A DNA stretch of 64,000 bases from Pyrus communis (GCF_963583255.1 NC_084815.1:7797724-7861723); one strand, 5' to 3'; shown: positions 11,206 to 22,375, counted from the first letter of the stretch. A program made the numbers and translations. Notes: generated by a model not told the origin, from the sequence alone.

Positions 11206-12121
11206 ATGAAAACATTCACTCCTGAACCCGAGGTCTTATGTTGGATCTCTTTAATTAAATATCATTTGTGTATATAAAAATAATAATTTCATGTTATTAA
11301 AAACTTGTTTTTAAGGATACAAAAAAACAAAGAAAGAACACAGAGAAAAGCATTAAAAAAGCAGAGAATTATAGAGGAGATATGTACCTATTTGGAGAAG
11401 TTAGAGCGAAATTGATCCACCGGTGTTTATGCTGATCCCATTTGACGATACGGCCATCCAATACTCCAGTATAGGGACCTCAGAGCGTCGAAGACGAAGC
11501 TTTCAGGACCAACAGCAGAAGCAGCATTGCTACTATTACTACTTCCCACTACAATGGGAACAACTTCAAAATTATGGCCATTTGAAAGATTTACTGCTGC
11601 TGCTGCTCGGTTTTTAGTATTACTGATAGAGGGAAACCCGACGCGACGGCGTTGCGGGAAATCAAGACTGACAACACCACAACGCCTATGGTTGCTGCCA
11701 AGAACATCAGCTTTGGCTTCATGCTTGTGGAAACTGGAGAGATTAAGCAGCGGCAGCAGATGCAGTAATACTAATGCTATATGCATACATACACAAGACG
11801 TCAAATGGTAGTGCATGTAAGTAATTAATTTACAGGACTTATCGAGGACGCAATAGTACCTTAAAGTGCGCTCCCACTGCCGGAGCCAGCCAGGTGGTGT
11901 GTGGGAACTGGGAAGAAAAGTTACAGGTGACGGACGTTTTACCGATTTACTTTTTTATGTGAATGACGAGTTCGATATTAATTTGTTAGGATTTGTTCAT
12001 CGTTTGACTTAATTCAAATCATGCACCTTTTTAGTGTTAAAAAAATTGTGCAAGATGCATTTAACTTCCCTGAAGACAAAGATATTGAGAAAACCTAATT
12101 TCTCTTCAATTCGAAAAGGAT

Positions 12122-12280
12122 AATGCTATGGAAACTAAAATTTTAAATTAAATTTGCAAAATAAATGATGCGTCAATAATAGAAAGTAAGCAATCAACAC
12201 TTAGCTAATAATTTAATCATCAACAATCACATCATTTAGTTTACAAAATTTAGTTTAGAAATTTAGTCTCCCTAACAATG
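12122..12280. mobile_element. MITE-like inverted repeat
   Basis: The left arm ATGCTATGGAAACTAAAATT and the reverse complement of the right arm, ATTGTTAGGGAGACTAAATT, pair with gaps over about 50 bp (through AAATTTGCAAAATAAATGATG). No convincing target duplication is visible. Confidence 0.6.
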
Positions 12281-12330
12281 GAATAGTTTTGAAACTAAGA
12301 ATTCAGTACTTAATTATTAGAACATGACCA

Positions 12331-12393
12331 AGAATAGAAATTAATAGAGGGTGTGTGAAAGATAAAAAATGATATGTGAATATCACCACCCTA
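12331..12393 (+). repeat. Half copy of the GGGGTGT MITE
   Basis: GAGGGTGTGTGAAAGATAAA...GTGAATATCACCACCCTA corresponds to the right half of the 10468-10620 MITE. The left half is missing. Confidence 0.65.
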
Positions 12394-13359
12394 CATATAA
12401 GGGCTCAACGGCCTCACTAATATTACGGCCACAGGCAATGCATGTGCATGACAATAGTTTCTTAAATGAAAATTGAAATTTGCACTTGAACCAAATTTGT
12501 GTAAGATATTATCATGAAAAACTCGACAACAAGACATTAAGATTACATATGTAATAAATCAAAGTAAATTACTTATCTCTAGAAGAAAACTAGGTTGATG
12601 TCGAAGAACTTAGAATCGTCTTCTACTCTCGGCAATTGAAGTGTCTTGGTATTGAATATGGTTCAACACTAGAATAAGGCGTGTACTATAAGAGCAAGTC
12701 TTTATGTATTGCTAGGTTACCTCTCAATCAATCCTATTAATTATTAAGTGAAAGATATTTATAAATCTAAATCATATATTTTAATGTCGTACCATAATAA
12801 TAAGTCTTACCAATAAGGAATTTTTTAGTCCATAATTTTTTTATTCATTTTTAACCCATAAATTTCTGAAGTACTTCTTTGCCACCTATTTCTATGAAGA
12901 TTTTTTTTAAGCTCCATTTTTTGGGTATTTTAATGCATGGGTTTGATGTTTTTCAGTATTCTTATCACATATATCTTTGTTATCAGAACTTATATAAAAC
13001 AAATTTATCGTTATGATGGTGCCCAAACCACTAACACTAATGGGTCCATCCCTACTTTGGCTTCCAAGATCACAAATACGACAAGGTTTTGTGTAAGACT
13101 CTTCACATAGCCCAATAATAGTGACTTGGGACGCAACAATAGCGATACACCTGGTCATGCAAGTCTCCCTTATTGGTTACATTCCTTTGTGGTGGAGTGT
13201 TTTAATGAGCGACAAAGACATGATCAGAAGCTAACAATTGTTGAAACATTTCTAACAGTAATTTTTATTCAGTAGTGGAACAGAAATGTTGATAAGGTTT
13301 GTACAACAAGGAGAGAAAACGATTCAAACAGATTCTGCTATGCATGTTAAAGTACATGT

Positions 13360-13365
13360 TTTATT
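13360..13365 (-). promoter_or_regulatory. Poly(A) signal of the intact SSL gene
   Basis: TTTATT on the plus strand gives AATAAA on the minus strand, about 35 nt downstream of the stop codon. Confidence 0.6.
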
Positions 13366-13399
13366 GAAATTACATCAAAAGCTACTTGCTTCATACTTT

Positions 13400-16300
13400 C
13401 TATAGTTTATAAATGCCTATGAAAGGCATTAAAACTGACCCCATCCAGAGCTCCCCATCCTTCTCTTCCACTTCACTAATGAACTTCATAGTCTTTCCCT
13501 CACAATCTTCCAAAACTTGCAAAACTTCTCCATTCTCGCTCAACTTCACGGCAGTTGCATGGGCCTTGCCTCCTACTAGTAGGGAATGCAGCCGCTTAAA
13601 GCCGAGAGGAAGCTTTAACATCGACTTTCCAACCCATGTGTTCGAGGTAATAAACTTGGATACAAATCCACTCTTTGCATGCAATGCAACCCAAAACTCT
13701 CCATTCGAGTTCCTTCTTACGTTGTCTGGGAATCCTGGAAGCTCAGCAAAAACATCAGTATTTCCAGCATTTGGACCATCAAGCCAAACCCTCAAGATCC
13801 TGCAAGTAGTGCTTTCAGCTACTAGCACAAAAGAGCGGTCTTTGCTCAGAGCAACACCATTGGCAAAGGCAAGACCTCGTAGTAAAACAGTTACTTCTTT
13901 GCTTGATTTGTTGTACTTTAGTAATCTGCCAGTCCTGTCTCCGTTAAAGACTGATGACATGAACTGCCTGCAAACTCACAGAAGCACAAAATTCTAAACT
14001 CGGAAGTTGTTTCAACAAATAATTCAAAACAATTCCTACATTTAGCAATGGAGTAAAAAAATAGAAATGAAAACGGATCTTGATTACAAAAAATAAAGGA
14101 TAATGATGGCGATGAGAACAAAAAAAGAGCTAAGACTTTGTTTTTCTCAATCTGGCACAATTAGCTTAGTATCCAATCAATTGGACACTCGACGCATACA
14201 GAATGCTAAACTGTACCATGACACTGAAATATATCTTTTGCCTTGATCTTTCTACTAGGTGCATTCTACAGACAACTCATCTATAGTTTACACAAGATTT
14301 TTCATGTTTTGATACATGTGGAGGAATAATGTGTGACCATTGAAGTGAAGCAGACTAAACGTGATCTGGGGTTTGATCAAAAGAGCTTAGATGCCAAATT
14401 AGCACAAGAAGTTCATCTGGAATGCACTATTCACATGAAAATTGAAAAGGTAATTTGAAGATTAAACCGTTGAACTTTTGACATGTCATACCACTGAACA
14501 TCCGCCATCAGATAGTTCCTTGACAAAAACTGAGGGGGATGCAGAAAGTAAGACCCTCATCATATCATATGCATAAGGAGATAATGTAAGTCTTTGTACT
14601 TAAATTACCTTCTCTGGAAGATTGTGCTTGAATCTGTGAAGTAAATTACATCCTTATGCTCATCAATGTCCAAGTCATTGGTGAAGCGAAGTGGCTGACC
14701 TTCAACTTCTCTGACCACTTGAGATGCCAACCCTCCAGCAGGACCTACTACTTGAAGGCCAAGATACGCATCAGCGATATAAAGATCTCCATTTTTCTTA
14801 TCAAATTTTAATCCTAAAGGCCTTCCACAGACATGCTCCATTTCTGGTGCGAAGGGGCGAACACATTCCTCCCTTGAAAACAATAGCATTCAATTAATCA
14901 AAGCTTAACAAAGTAAAAAAGCATTGCTATGAGTTGAATGCTCTCAGCAAGTATTTTATGCCTGAACTAAATTTAACAGAGTTTGGAAGGCAATCAATAA
15001 CCATTATGAATTATGCAAACTATCCCCCATTTCAGCTGAACTTCAGATAACTATGTGACTCCTTGCCATGTATAAATTGACAGAAACTCAGCAAGAACAT
15101 AAAATAAACAGAATATTTAAAAGCAGACCTTTTGGCATAGCATAACCATGCAGCCATATTATTCATCTTTTTTTCACTCTGTCACGATTAAAACTCCATG
15201 TTGGTATAACTCTAAACTGGGTATTAAGCAGTGTTTTAAAAAACTCGCCCCAAGGCGCGCCTAGGCAGCCTTGGAGGTGGGGCGTGAGGAAAGTCGCCTC
15301 TGTTTTGTGGGAGTGGGCGAAAACTCGCCTAGGCTTCATCAGGGGCGCCTGGGAGGCCGGGGCTATCCATAAGACACCTCGCCCACGCCTCTGCCTTTTA
15401 AAACATTGGTATTAAGTGATACTGGGTCTCATAGCATGATTGTGTTTTAAGGTAAATGCTCCATGAATTGAAGTTTGTTTCAGGGAGCAGGGTTTCTTTA
15501 CTCAAATAGTATGGGGTTAAGCACAAATTTCATATGTTCCTGACATCCTCTGCTACATCGTGCCAGAGGAAGAAGTTGAGTTGCTCCTTAAAGCATGTGC
15601 TCCAGGAAATTACTACAGAGGCTATAAATTCTGAACTCCTAGAACAAGTTGCAAAGAAGTACATGGGATTAAATCATTTTGCATGCAGAAAGACTATTTG
15701 GCCTTCTTTGTCTGCACATTACCCTACTTCCATAATCCAAAAAGCCATAGGAGAAGCTGAGCTAGGTAACGCAGCTAAACTTTTCAAACAAGAGTTCCAT
15801 TCCCCTTACATGTATTGCAGGCAAATCCCGTTATTAGTAGTTCTGGTGAGCACACATGCCCAGGAACACTTTCAACTTGTATATATGCCAATCCCACCTT
15901 CCCCCCATGAGAACCGAAAACCATCAGACCAGGAACACCGGCACGTATGAAAAAGACCCTTTTGAAAGCATACCCAAGGAGTGGGCATTCGCCCAATCTT
16001 AAATTATAGACATCAAATAGCCTTATTTATGTTCGTTAACTACTTCTAACAAGAAAGTCCATAGCCTACACCAGTGGAATGTTGGGACAAAGAGGTAACG
16101 CTGTGCTTATTCTTCTAATAAAGAAACTAAACCTTACCTAAGAAAGTGAGTCACCCATTAATGCTAGAGTTACTCTTACTCTTGCTCCTGAGCTTCCAGA
16201 TCCTTACTTCAGGGTTATAAGGTAGCGTTGGCTACTCCTTGTATTATCGTAGGACAAAGCCTTTAATCTATCCTTTCTATTTCATACTGGAACTACTATC

Positions 16301-18155
16301 TCTAGTTTAACTTCTACCTCGAAATGCTGCCAACTCCCTACCTGCCTGCCGGAGGGGGGGAGGTGGTGGGATTAGATGAGTTACTCTTACTCTTGCTCCT
16401 GAGCTTCCAGATCCTTACTTCAAGGTTACAAGGTAGCGTTGGCAACTCCTTGTATTATAGTAGGACAAAGCCTTTAATCTGTTCCTTTCTATTTCATACT
16501 GGAACTACCGTCTCTAGTTTAACTTCTACCTTGAAATGCTGCCAACTCCTTACCTGCCCCCCCGGGGGGGGGGGGGGGGGGGGGGGGTGTTTTGTGGGCC
16601 GGGTGGTGGGATTAGATGACTCTTTAGATTACTCGTTTGTTTAACTGAGGTTCCCCGGCTAAGTCCAACCTTTAAAGCAACAGCAAGGCCTATGCTTGGC
16701 TTCAAGTCCGGAAGAAAAGCTGGAAGCTAGACAGTAGCTGCCTAGCTACAAATTCAAAAGCCTGTATTTGGATAAAAGGACCATATTTGCATTTACCTGT
16801 TAGTCTCCATTATTCTTATTCCAAAATATCATAGGACCTCCTTTTCCTGACAACTGATCGGAGATCTTACTTTCTCAAGCCATACTTCTTTTGTTCAGCC
16901 AACAGTCTTCTGGTCTACTTATTATTACTTACTATTGCTCTTCCCTTCAACTCATACTACTTGCAGCCCATTTCCAAATAAAAGCTACTTGCTTTTAAGC
17001 GCTAGGTGCCTAGCTGGCTTGTTAAACCCTGGAAAAGAATCTTCAAAGCACAATAACACTCTCTCACCTAATATTTGCTATTAACACCAAGGATTGAAAG
17101 TGACACAATATCCATAGGGAGATCTACAAATATCCGTGGGCAAGCACCTTTAACAAGCAAGTAGCTAGCTTCCACCTTAAGGTTCGAGTCCTCTGCAGGT
17201 TCAATCATGCATTTTCCATTCAAGTAGATCCCATTTAGATGGTAAGCTTGAACTCTACTTCAACTGAATTTATAATTTCTAGGCGACTAGTTAAAAATTG
17301 ACCAGACCAGAATCCTCTTAATCTAAAGAAAATCTGTTTGCATTAATTCATCAGACAAAAGAACACAAATTTCATCCACACAAACGCCAAGTAAGATTTT
17401 CTCAAATTTGTTCTCCTCTTTATAACTCACAAGTGTGGTTCTTCTTGCCACAAGGTGTTAGGTGTGCCACCATCGATGCACTCGAATTTGATCATTCACA
17501 CGATCCAACGATTGTAATTCCAGTGCACGATAGGATAACGACACATGACACAAGAACTAGGTAAAATCTTAGTGAAATTATCTTTACAATCCATTTGGTC
17601 AAATTGCTAAATCATCAAACATTTGTAAATTTTGGCAAGAAATGGAGGAACCCAAATCAAATTTCTTGAGTGGCAGGCTAATTAATTGAACTGACTGTCA
17701 AAGAAATAAATAAAAATTATAAGCAGCTAATGCAAATCATGCTGGCAAAAGCGCAAACACCCGCAACATGCAAACTAAATATAGCAAAAAAAAAAAAAAA
17801 AAAAAAAAATCAATAAATAATGATTTGATAATATAAAGATTGGGTTCAGTTGTGGTTACCTTTGGGAAGTGGTGACTGCAAAATCAGTCCACCGGCGATT
17901 GTTCCGATCCCACTTGAGAACACGGCCGTCGGCGACGCCGGTGTAGGGCCCATCTCCGGTGGGGTCGAAGGCGAGACTCTCGGGTCCCAAGGCTCCAGGA
18001 ACAGGGATGACTTGTGCAGTGTGGAGGAGGTCAATGGAGCCCGGAATCGGAGCTACTCCAAGCCCAAAGAGCTTCCAGTAGTCAGGTGGGTTGACGGCCA
18101 ACGCTGCGGCCACCACCGCAAGTACTCCTGCAATCAACCTTAACTTTGGGTTCAT
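13400..18155 (-). CDS. Strictosidine synthase-like protein (SSL/APMAP-like), intact, 3 exons
   Basis: Exons are 17860-18155, 14609-14872 and 13400-13967, each bounded by GT-AG. The phases join exactly to 1128 nt, that is 375 aa plus TAG. The N-terminus MNPKLRLIAGVLAVVAAALA is a basic start followed by a hydrophobic segment, which is a likely signal peptide or anchor, so entry to the secretory pathway is inferred. Family blocks in order are GPESLAFDP with GPYTGVADGRVLKWD (about 60-85), CGRPLGLKF and GDLYIADAYLGL (about 115-135), VIYFTDSS (about 180), GDRTGRLLKY (about 200), FANGVALSKD, LPGFPDNVRR (about 265) and a C-terminal ELWMGSV. These mark the six-bladed beta-propeller of the SSL family. 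Strictosidine synthase joins tryptamine and secologanin, but most plant SSL members lack that activity and resemble animal APMAP hydrolases, so the substrate is unknown. It is the tandem paralogue of the pseudogene at 3268-11722. Intron 1 (3 kb) holds foreign DNA. Confidence 0.93.
15229..15408. mobile_element. GC-rich hAT MITE in SSL intron 1
   Basis: The terminal inverted repeat is CA(G/A)TGTTTTAA (CAGTGTTTTAAAAAACTCGC against the complement CAATGTTTTAAAAGGCAGAG). A perfect 8-bp duplication, GTATTAAG, is at 15221-15228 and 15409-15416. The interior is unusually GC-rich for this intron (GGCGCGCC, GGGGCGCCTGGG), so it should be heavily CpG-methylated if methylated at all. Confidence 0.85.
16166..16618 (+). 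repeat. Tandem duplication of a 212-bp unit
   Basis: Unit 1 starts at 16166 and unit 2 at 16378, both with GAGTTACTCTTACTCTTGCT and both ending in a G-run followed by GTGGTGGGATTAGAT. The units differ at roughly ten sites plus the length of the G-run. Confidence 0.9.
16564..16587 (+). repeat. Poly-G run of about 24
   Basis: An uninterrupted G run follows a CCCCCCC block in the second tandem unit, whereas the first unit has only seven G. It may form a G-quadruplex, and its length could be a sequencing or assembly artefact. Confidence 0.85.
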
Positions 18156-18339
18156 CTCTTCCGAGTAAACAACAAAACAAATTGACCAGTGTTATAAATA
18201 GGTCAGAAGACCGAACCATGTAAAATATTATATTGTAATTATAGCACAAGAAAATGACAAATAAAAGAATAGGTATTGATGTTACACATCTTTCATTTCT
18301 TTCTCTTTTTTATATCTGTTGATAGCAGTAGAAGTGCTC

Positions 18340-18347
18340 TATTTATA
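18340..18347 (-). promoter_or_regulatory. Candidate TATA box of the intact SSL gene
   Basis: The minus strand reads GCTTTATAAATAGAGC, a canonical TATAAATA. It lies about 185 nt upstream of the ATG, giving a 5' UTR of roughly 150 nt. A second, weaker TATTTATA lies nearer, at 18192-18199. Confidence 0.5.
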
Positions 18348-18627
18348 AAGCAACTTCGTATTATTACAGTTTGAAATTTACAACACACATTTTGAAAAAT
18401 GATCTCCTTCATTTCCAAGTCCACATATCAACACTGCCAATGTTTTCATTTGTCTGACAATGTTGCAAATCCAATCTATGTGGGTATTGAAAAATTCTAC
18501 CATGGTTTTCAACATCATTGTGCGTATTCATTAACCCACTAGCATTTTCAACAACCAATAGACTGTAGACTAGTTGAGGGGCGAATATGATTGAGTTCTC
18601 TCCCTCCAGAGGATGGAGTTTAATAAT

Positions 18628-18745
18628 GGAATTTTAACGAAAAGCTACCGTATTTTTATATTAAAAAATTAATCATGGTATTATTTAATTTATCCTTTAT
18701 TTTGTCCTTATAGTTAAAACTCAAAGTTTTCAAGCATTTTTCATA
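18628..18745 (+). repeat. TTTAACGAAAAGC repeat, copy 1
   Basis: Starts GGAATTTTAACGAAAAGC and contains TTTATTTTGTCCTTATAGTT and AAAACTCAAAGTTTTCAA. The same words occur in inverted order at 21721-21877. No target duplication was found. Confidence 0.7.
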
Positions 18746-19640
18746 AATTTTCTTTTTAATAATTCAACTAACTAGGGTACAAAAATGAGAGGTCATATTT
18801 CCACTGCAACATAAACATTATCATTAACTTTTTATTTTTAAGTGCATCAATATATTTTTACACTAAAGGGTAGATCTAGTAATTTTATACACAACTTGTT
18901 AATACGATAAGTGGAACAAAAAAATAACGGGTTTTGGATCAACACGATAACTAATTGGATCGTTATTTCGTTGTACGATTAAGAACCTGTTAATAATGGA
19001 TCATTAACAGGTTTACACGAAGATGACATATGGGTAATCCGTTTCGACACGTTAAGAAAAAAAAAAATTATCCTGCTGATTTTAATTTTATGATCTACTA
19101 CAAAGACTTACTATAAAATACAATAATCATAATCTATATGCATATATTGTATATTAAATATGTATTATTGTACTATTATTCTATATAAATTTTAAAAATT
19201 TAAGTTTTACTTATTTATTTATATTTATAGTATACTAAAAAGTCAGATTGAAAAATTATAAAACACATTAAAAATAAAAGTATCAAGTAATTTAAAAATA
19301 CCAAACACATTAACAAAATTATAATAATTAATTTACAGTACGAAAAAATGTGAAAAATATTTAAACTATGAGTATGGGTTCATCGTTGTTTGAATTTTTA
19401 AAACCATACAAATCCTCATGAATAATATTTTTAAGGGAGTTCAAAATAAATAAAATTCATAATCATTAATGTACAAGTCTAAAAAAAAATGTGAAAGCAT
19501 ACACAAACATGCAAGATTTCCCAACCTTTAAATGCAACTCCCTTCATTTTGCATATCATTGAACATTGAAAGGCAAATTTTTTATTTTTTATGTTTTGAA
19601 GTAATATTTATGTGACAATGTGGTATACATATACTACTGT
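18746..19640. other. A/T-rich spacer left of Cassandra
   Basis: No gene seen. 18910-19050 has ACGATAA/AACGGG/AACAGG words, and 20360-20500 on the other side of Cassandra has AACGGGT and ACACGACACAACCCG words. Cassandra therefore probably landed inside an older dispersed repeat. Confidence 0.5.
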
Positions 19641-19645
19641 AGTAT

Positions 19646-20289
19646 TGTCACATTCCGGCCCGGGGGGGGACCACTTCCTGGGCCCGCTCCACCATCGTAG
19701 CACGATATTGTCCGCTTTGGGCCCCGGCCACGCCCTCACAGTTTTGTTTCTGGGAACTCACACGAGAACTCCCTGATGGATCACCCATCCTGGGAGTGCT
19801 CTCGTGCGCTACTCGCTTAACTTCGGAGTTCTCATGGAACCCGAAGCCAGTGAGCTCCCAAAAGGCCTCGTGCTAGGTAGGGATGGGAATATACATATAA
19901 GGATCACTCCCCTGGGCGATGTGGGATGTCACAATCCACCCCCCTTAGGGGCTCGACATCCTCGTCGGCATACATGTGGCCAGGGTTAGGCTCTGATACC
20001 AAATTGTCACATCCCGACCCGAGTGGAACCACTTCCCGGGCCCGACTCCACCGTAGCATGATATTGTCCGCTTTGGGCCCCTAGCACACCCTTACGATTT
20101 TGTTTCTGGGAACTCACACGAGAACTTTTCGACGGGTCACCCATCCTGGGAGTGCTCTCGTGCGCTACTCGTTTAACTTCGGAGTTCCTATGGAACCCGA
20201 AGCTAGTGAGCTCCCAAAAGGCCTCGTGCTAGGTAGGGATGAGAATATATATATAAGGATCACTCCCCTGACCGATGTGGGATGTCACA
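19646..20289 (-). mobile_element. Cassandra TRIM retrotransposon, complete
   Basis: The LTRs are 19646-19933 (3') and 20005-20289 (5'), starting TGTGACATCCCACATCG and ending TGTGACA on the minus strand. Each LTR carries a 5S rRNA-like segment: on the plus strand, ATCACCCATCCTGGGAGTGCT and CGCTTAACTTCGGAGTTCT are the complement of the 5S internal promoter region. Only 71 bp lie between the LTRs. This interval holds a primer-binding site TTGGTATCAGAGCC complementary to initiator tRNA-Met, at 19989-20003, and a purine tract AAGGGGGGTGGA next to the 3' LTR. The 5-bp duplication AGTAT is perfect (19641-19645, 20290-20294). It encodes no protein; movement depends on other elements, and the 5S-like LTR can recruit Pol III in this family. 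Confidence 0.96.
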
Positions 20290-20294
20290 AGTAT

Positions 20295-21720
20295 TATGTT
20301 TTTTTTTTTTTTTGTCAAATTATGTTTTTCATTTTCATTATTTATTGAATTAAAATATACTTTCTTTAACGGGTAATAGGTCGAGTCATATTACTTGATA
20401 ATATTAACGGGTCGATTTTGGGTTGGGTCATATTACCAGTTTACTTTAACGGGTGTTACACGACACAACCCGTAAGATATCGGGTATGACACAAAAACGA
20501 CACGAATAGGAACACGAAAAACACAACACAAATGCCAGGTCTAGTAGTACTAATTGGCAACATTAATATTAAATTTGAATTAACTATCTAATCCACTAAA
20601 ACTACACTATCCTTCTAACAATAAAATAACACATTATTTATTATTATTTTTTAGAAATAACCATTCAATATTTTAATTTCCGCTTAAAGATAATTATTAC
20701 CAAAAATCATGTAAACCAGAGATTGTTTAATTATCAAAATGTATCAAATAAATTAACAGTTCATCGTGAATATGTTACTTGTATCAACACTATTGATTTA
20801 GATACATTTGGATTACTAAAGGATCTCCAATCTAAATAATTTTTCGTAAAAATGATCTTCACATGTAGATTAAAATTTATACAATGAAGATAAGTTATTT
20901 GTTGTAGAAGCAAATATGTTTTTATTTAAATATTTATATTTTCTTTTATTACAAACATTAAATATATAAAGTAAATTTTTTTAACCTTATCTTTTGATAA
21001 GGAGCAATCTCCCCCACTAAATTTTGAAACTTGAGAAAGCTTCTCATCTTAAATAAAGATTCTTTATTTGAGACCAACTCTAACCCTTCAAGTAGATTTC
21101 AAAATTTGCCTTCTATTCCCCTCCTAAAACACTCTAACCTTTAGTCTAAAATGAAGTTATGGGTTAAAATTCAAAAATTAGGCAAATTCTGGCTGAAAAA
21201 TAGATTTGGGTTAATGGGCTGGCCCACTTATGCGAACCAGCAATTGGACATCACCCGTGCAAATTGGACGCTCTAACTCGCCCAACGCGCATTAGCTTGC
21301 AAGCTTGTGACCTAACCCACGTGGGTTATGTTAGCCACCTTGTCGGCTAATTAAGTTGATGTCGGCCACTTGTTGGCTAACTAAGTTGAGCCCAACGACT
21401 CCTTTTGAGATCAACGACTTACATTTAAATGGTCGCAGGTGATCCAAGTTTTAAGGAATGAGGATCCTCTTTGTGAGGAATCTGGAATCCTCGCATCGTG
21501 CAGTTAGTTTTTGTCAAATGCTGTTTATGTTTAATTTTAAATAAAAAAAAATTAAAATGATTTATAATCGCACAAGGTACGATAAACAGACACAATATGA
21601 AAATATCCAGAATCCTCGCAAATAAGATCCGAAGAAGATCCTCGTTCAGTTTTAAGTGTGGACATAGTGAAAAAAATATGTTATGTGACTATTCCTTATT
21701 GACCGACGATAGATAGATTA
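20295..21720. other. Repeat-rich spacer, no gene seen
   Basis: A T-run at 20301-20315 is followed by the ACGGGT/CACGACAC repeat to about 20545, then by A/T-rich DNA. Nothing coding was supported. Confidence 0.5.
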
Positions 21721-21877
21721 ATATGAAAACTAATGAAAAGGATTTGAAAACTTTGAGTTTTAACGATAAAGACAAAATAAAGGGTAAAGTGAATAGTACT
21801 AGGATTGACTTTTTAGTGTAAAAATGTGGTTTTTCGTTAAAGTGAACAGTACCGGGAGCTTTTCGTTAAAGTTCCCT
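21721..21877 (-). repeat. TTTAACGAAAAGC repeat, copy 2 (inverted)
   Basis: On the minus strand it begins GGGAACTTTAACGAAAAGCT and continues with TACTATTCACTTTACCCTTT and TTTGTCTTTATCGTTAAAAC, the same order as copy 1. It is longer and better preserved than copy 1. Confidence 0.75.
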
Positions 21878-21929
21878 AGATTAATGTGGGGAGCCTCCTC
21901 TAATGGAGAATTTCAATTAAAACTGCAAC

Positions 21930-22375
21930 TTGGCTACAAAAAGCAGGTGTAGGTTTTGTTGTTAGGAATGAATATGGCAATATGATGGGTGCTGGAGCTT
22001 TTAATCTTGATGGGGCCACCATTAATGGAGCTGAGGCGAGAGGTTTCAAAAAGGGTCTGATTCATGCAATGGGAAGGGGTTTTAAGAAAATCATGGTGGA
22101 GGGTGACTCCTTGTCTCATTCAGCGGCCTAAGGTTATTACGAGATACCCTGGAATCTTATTTCTTTAATTGAAGATATTCGATGGTTGGCTTCGAACTTT
22201 ACCAAAATCTGGTGGAAGCACATTTATAGAGGCAAACTTTATGGCAGATGTTTTTGCTCGACAGGGTCTTCTCGTCCAACATAATCATTTTTGGGAGTTA
22301 TGTATACCTTTGTTTGCTAGAGCAGCCTTTGATATGGACCACATTGGAACCTGTTGTATTCGTGTTTTCTTGCTT
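21930..22375 (+). pseudogene. LINE-type RNase H (RVT_3) remnant 1
   Basis: Plus-strand frames read AGVGFVVRNEYGNMMGAGAF, then GDSLSH and an ANFMADVFARQG block. These are the hallmarks of the C-terminal RNase H-like domain of plant L1 elements. Stops lie after SHSAA. It is followed by a T-rich stretch and a short A run at 22397, which fits a LINE 3' end. Confidence 0.7.

Larger units (their letters stand above)
3268..11722 (-). pseudogene. Strictosidine synthase-like (SSL) pseudogene, split by transposon insertions
   Basis: A degenerate tandem copy of the intact SSL gene at 13400-18155, with the same three-exon plan and equivalent splice phases. Exon 1 is 11388-11722: ATG, hydrophobic start MKPKLMFLAATIGVVV, then GPESF and TGVLDGRIVKWDQH, with a premature stop after a Gln run and a frameshift. 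Exon 2 starts at 9249 and reads to about 9042 (GDLYIVDAYMGLLVVGPEGG, FTNGLDID). After an insertion it resumes from about 7340 to 7272 (VVYFTDSSSKYQRR). Exon 3 starts at 7085 (SEDKTGRLIKYDP, FPNGVALSK, LPGFPDNIRR). It is cut at 6740 by a solo LTR and resumes at 3548-3268 with GSGFAIRLSEQ and SEVEEK in another frame. Removing the LTR and one target duplication rejoins exon 3 in frame. The family folds as a six-bladed beta-propeller, but no functional protein can come from this copy. Confidence 0.85.
11817..13359. other. Spacer between the SSL paralogues
   Basis: There is no coding sequence that I can support. It holds two MITE-related stretches (listed separately) and A/T-rich DNA. The 13160-13360 end lies downstream of the intact SSL gene's stop. 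Confidence 0.6.
15780..17050. other. Organelle-like DNA in SSL intron 1 (candidate NUMT)
   Basis: Base composition and word use change here. The DNA is less A/T-rich than its flanks, with phrases such as TTCCCCGGCTAAGTCCAACC, GGTAACGCTGTGC and GCGCTAGGTGCCTAGCTGGC that resemble plant mitochondrial spacer DNA. No gene can be identified in it. This is a compositional impression, not a match. Confidence 0.35.

Noticed and set aside
11427..11816. Continuous 129-codon minus-strand frame at SSL pseudogene exon 1
   Set aside because: The SSL start is the ATG at 11722 in another frame. The long frame is a mixture of frames created by the frameshift, and its upstream codons have no similarity.
13413..13997. 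194-codon plus-strand frame
   Set aside because: It is the antisense shadow of SSL exon 3, which has family motifs, splice sites and a poly(A) signal.
15534..15950. 138-codon plus-strand frame in SSL intron 1
   Set aside because: No recognisable domain; Cys/Lys-rich and spanning the junction with organelle-like DNA. Not supported as a gene.
18900..20545. Single transposon split by Cassandra, with TCTAGTA flanks
   Set aside because: The flanks share only a short imperfect word and no terminal repeats were visible. Kept as a check under the Cassandra finding.
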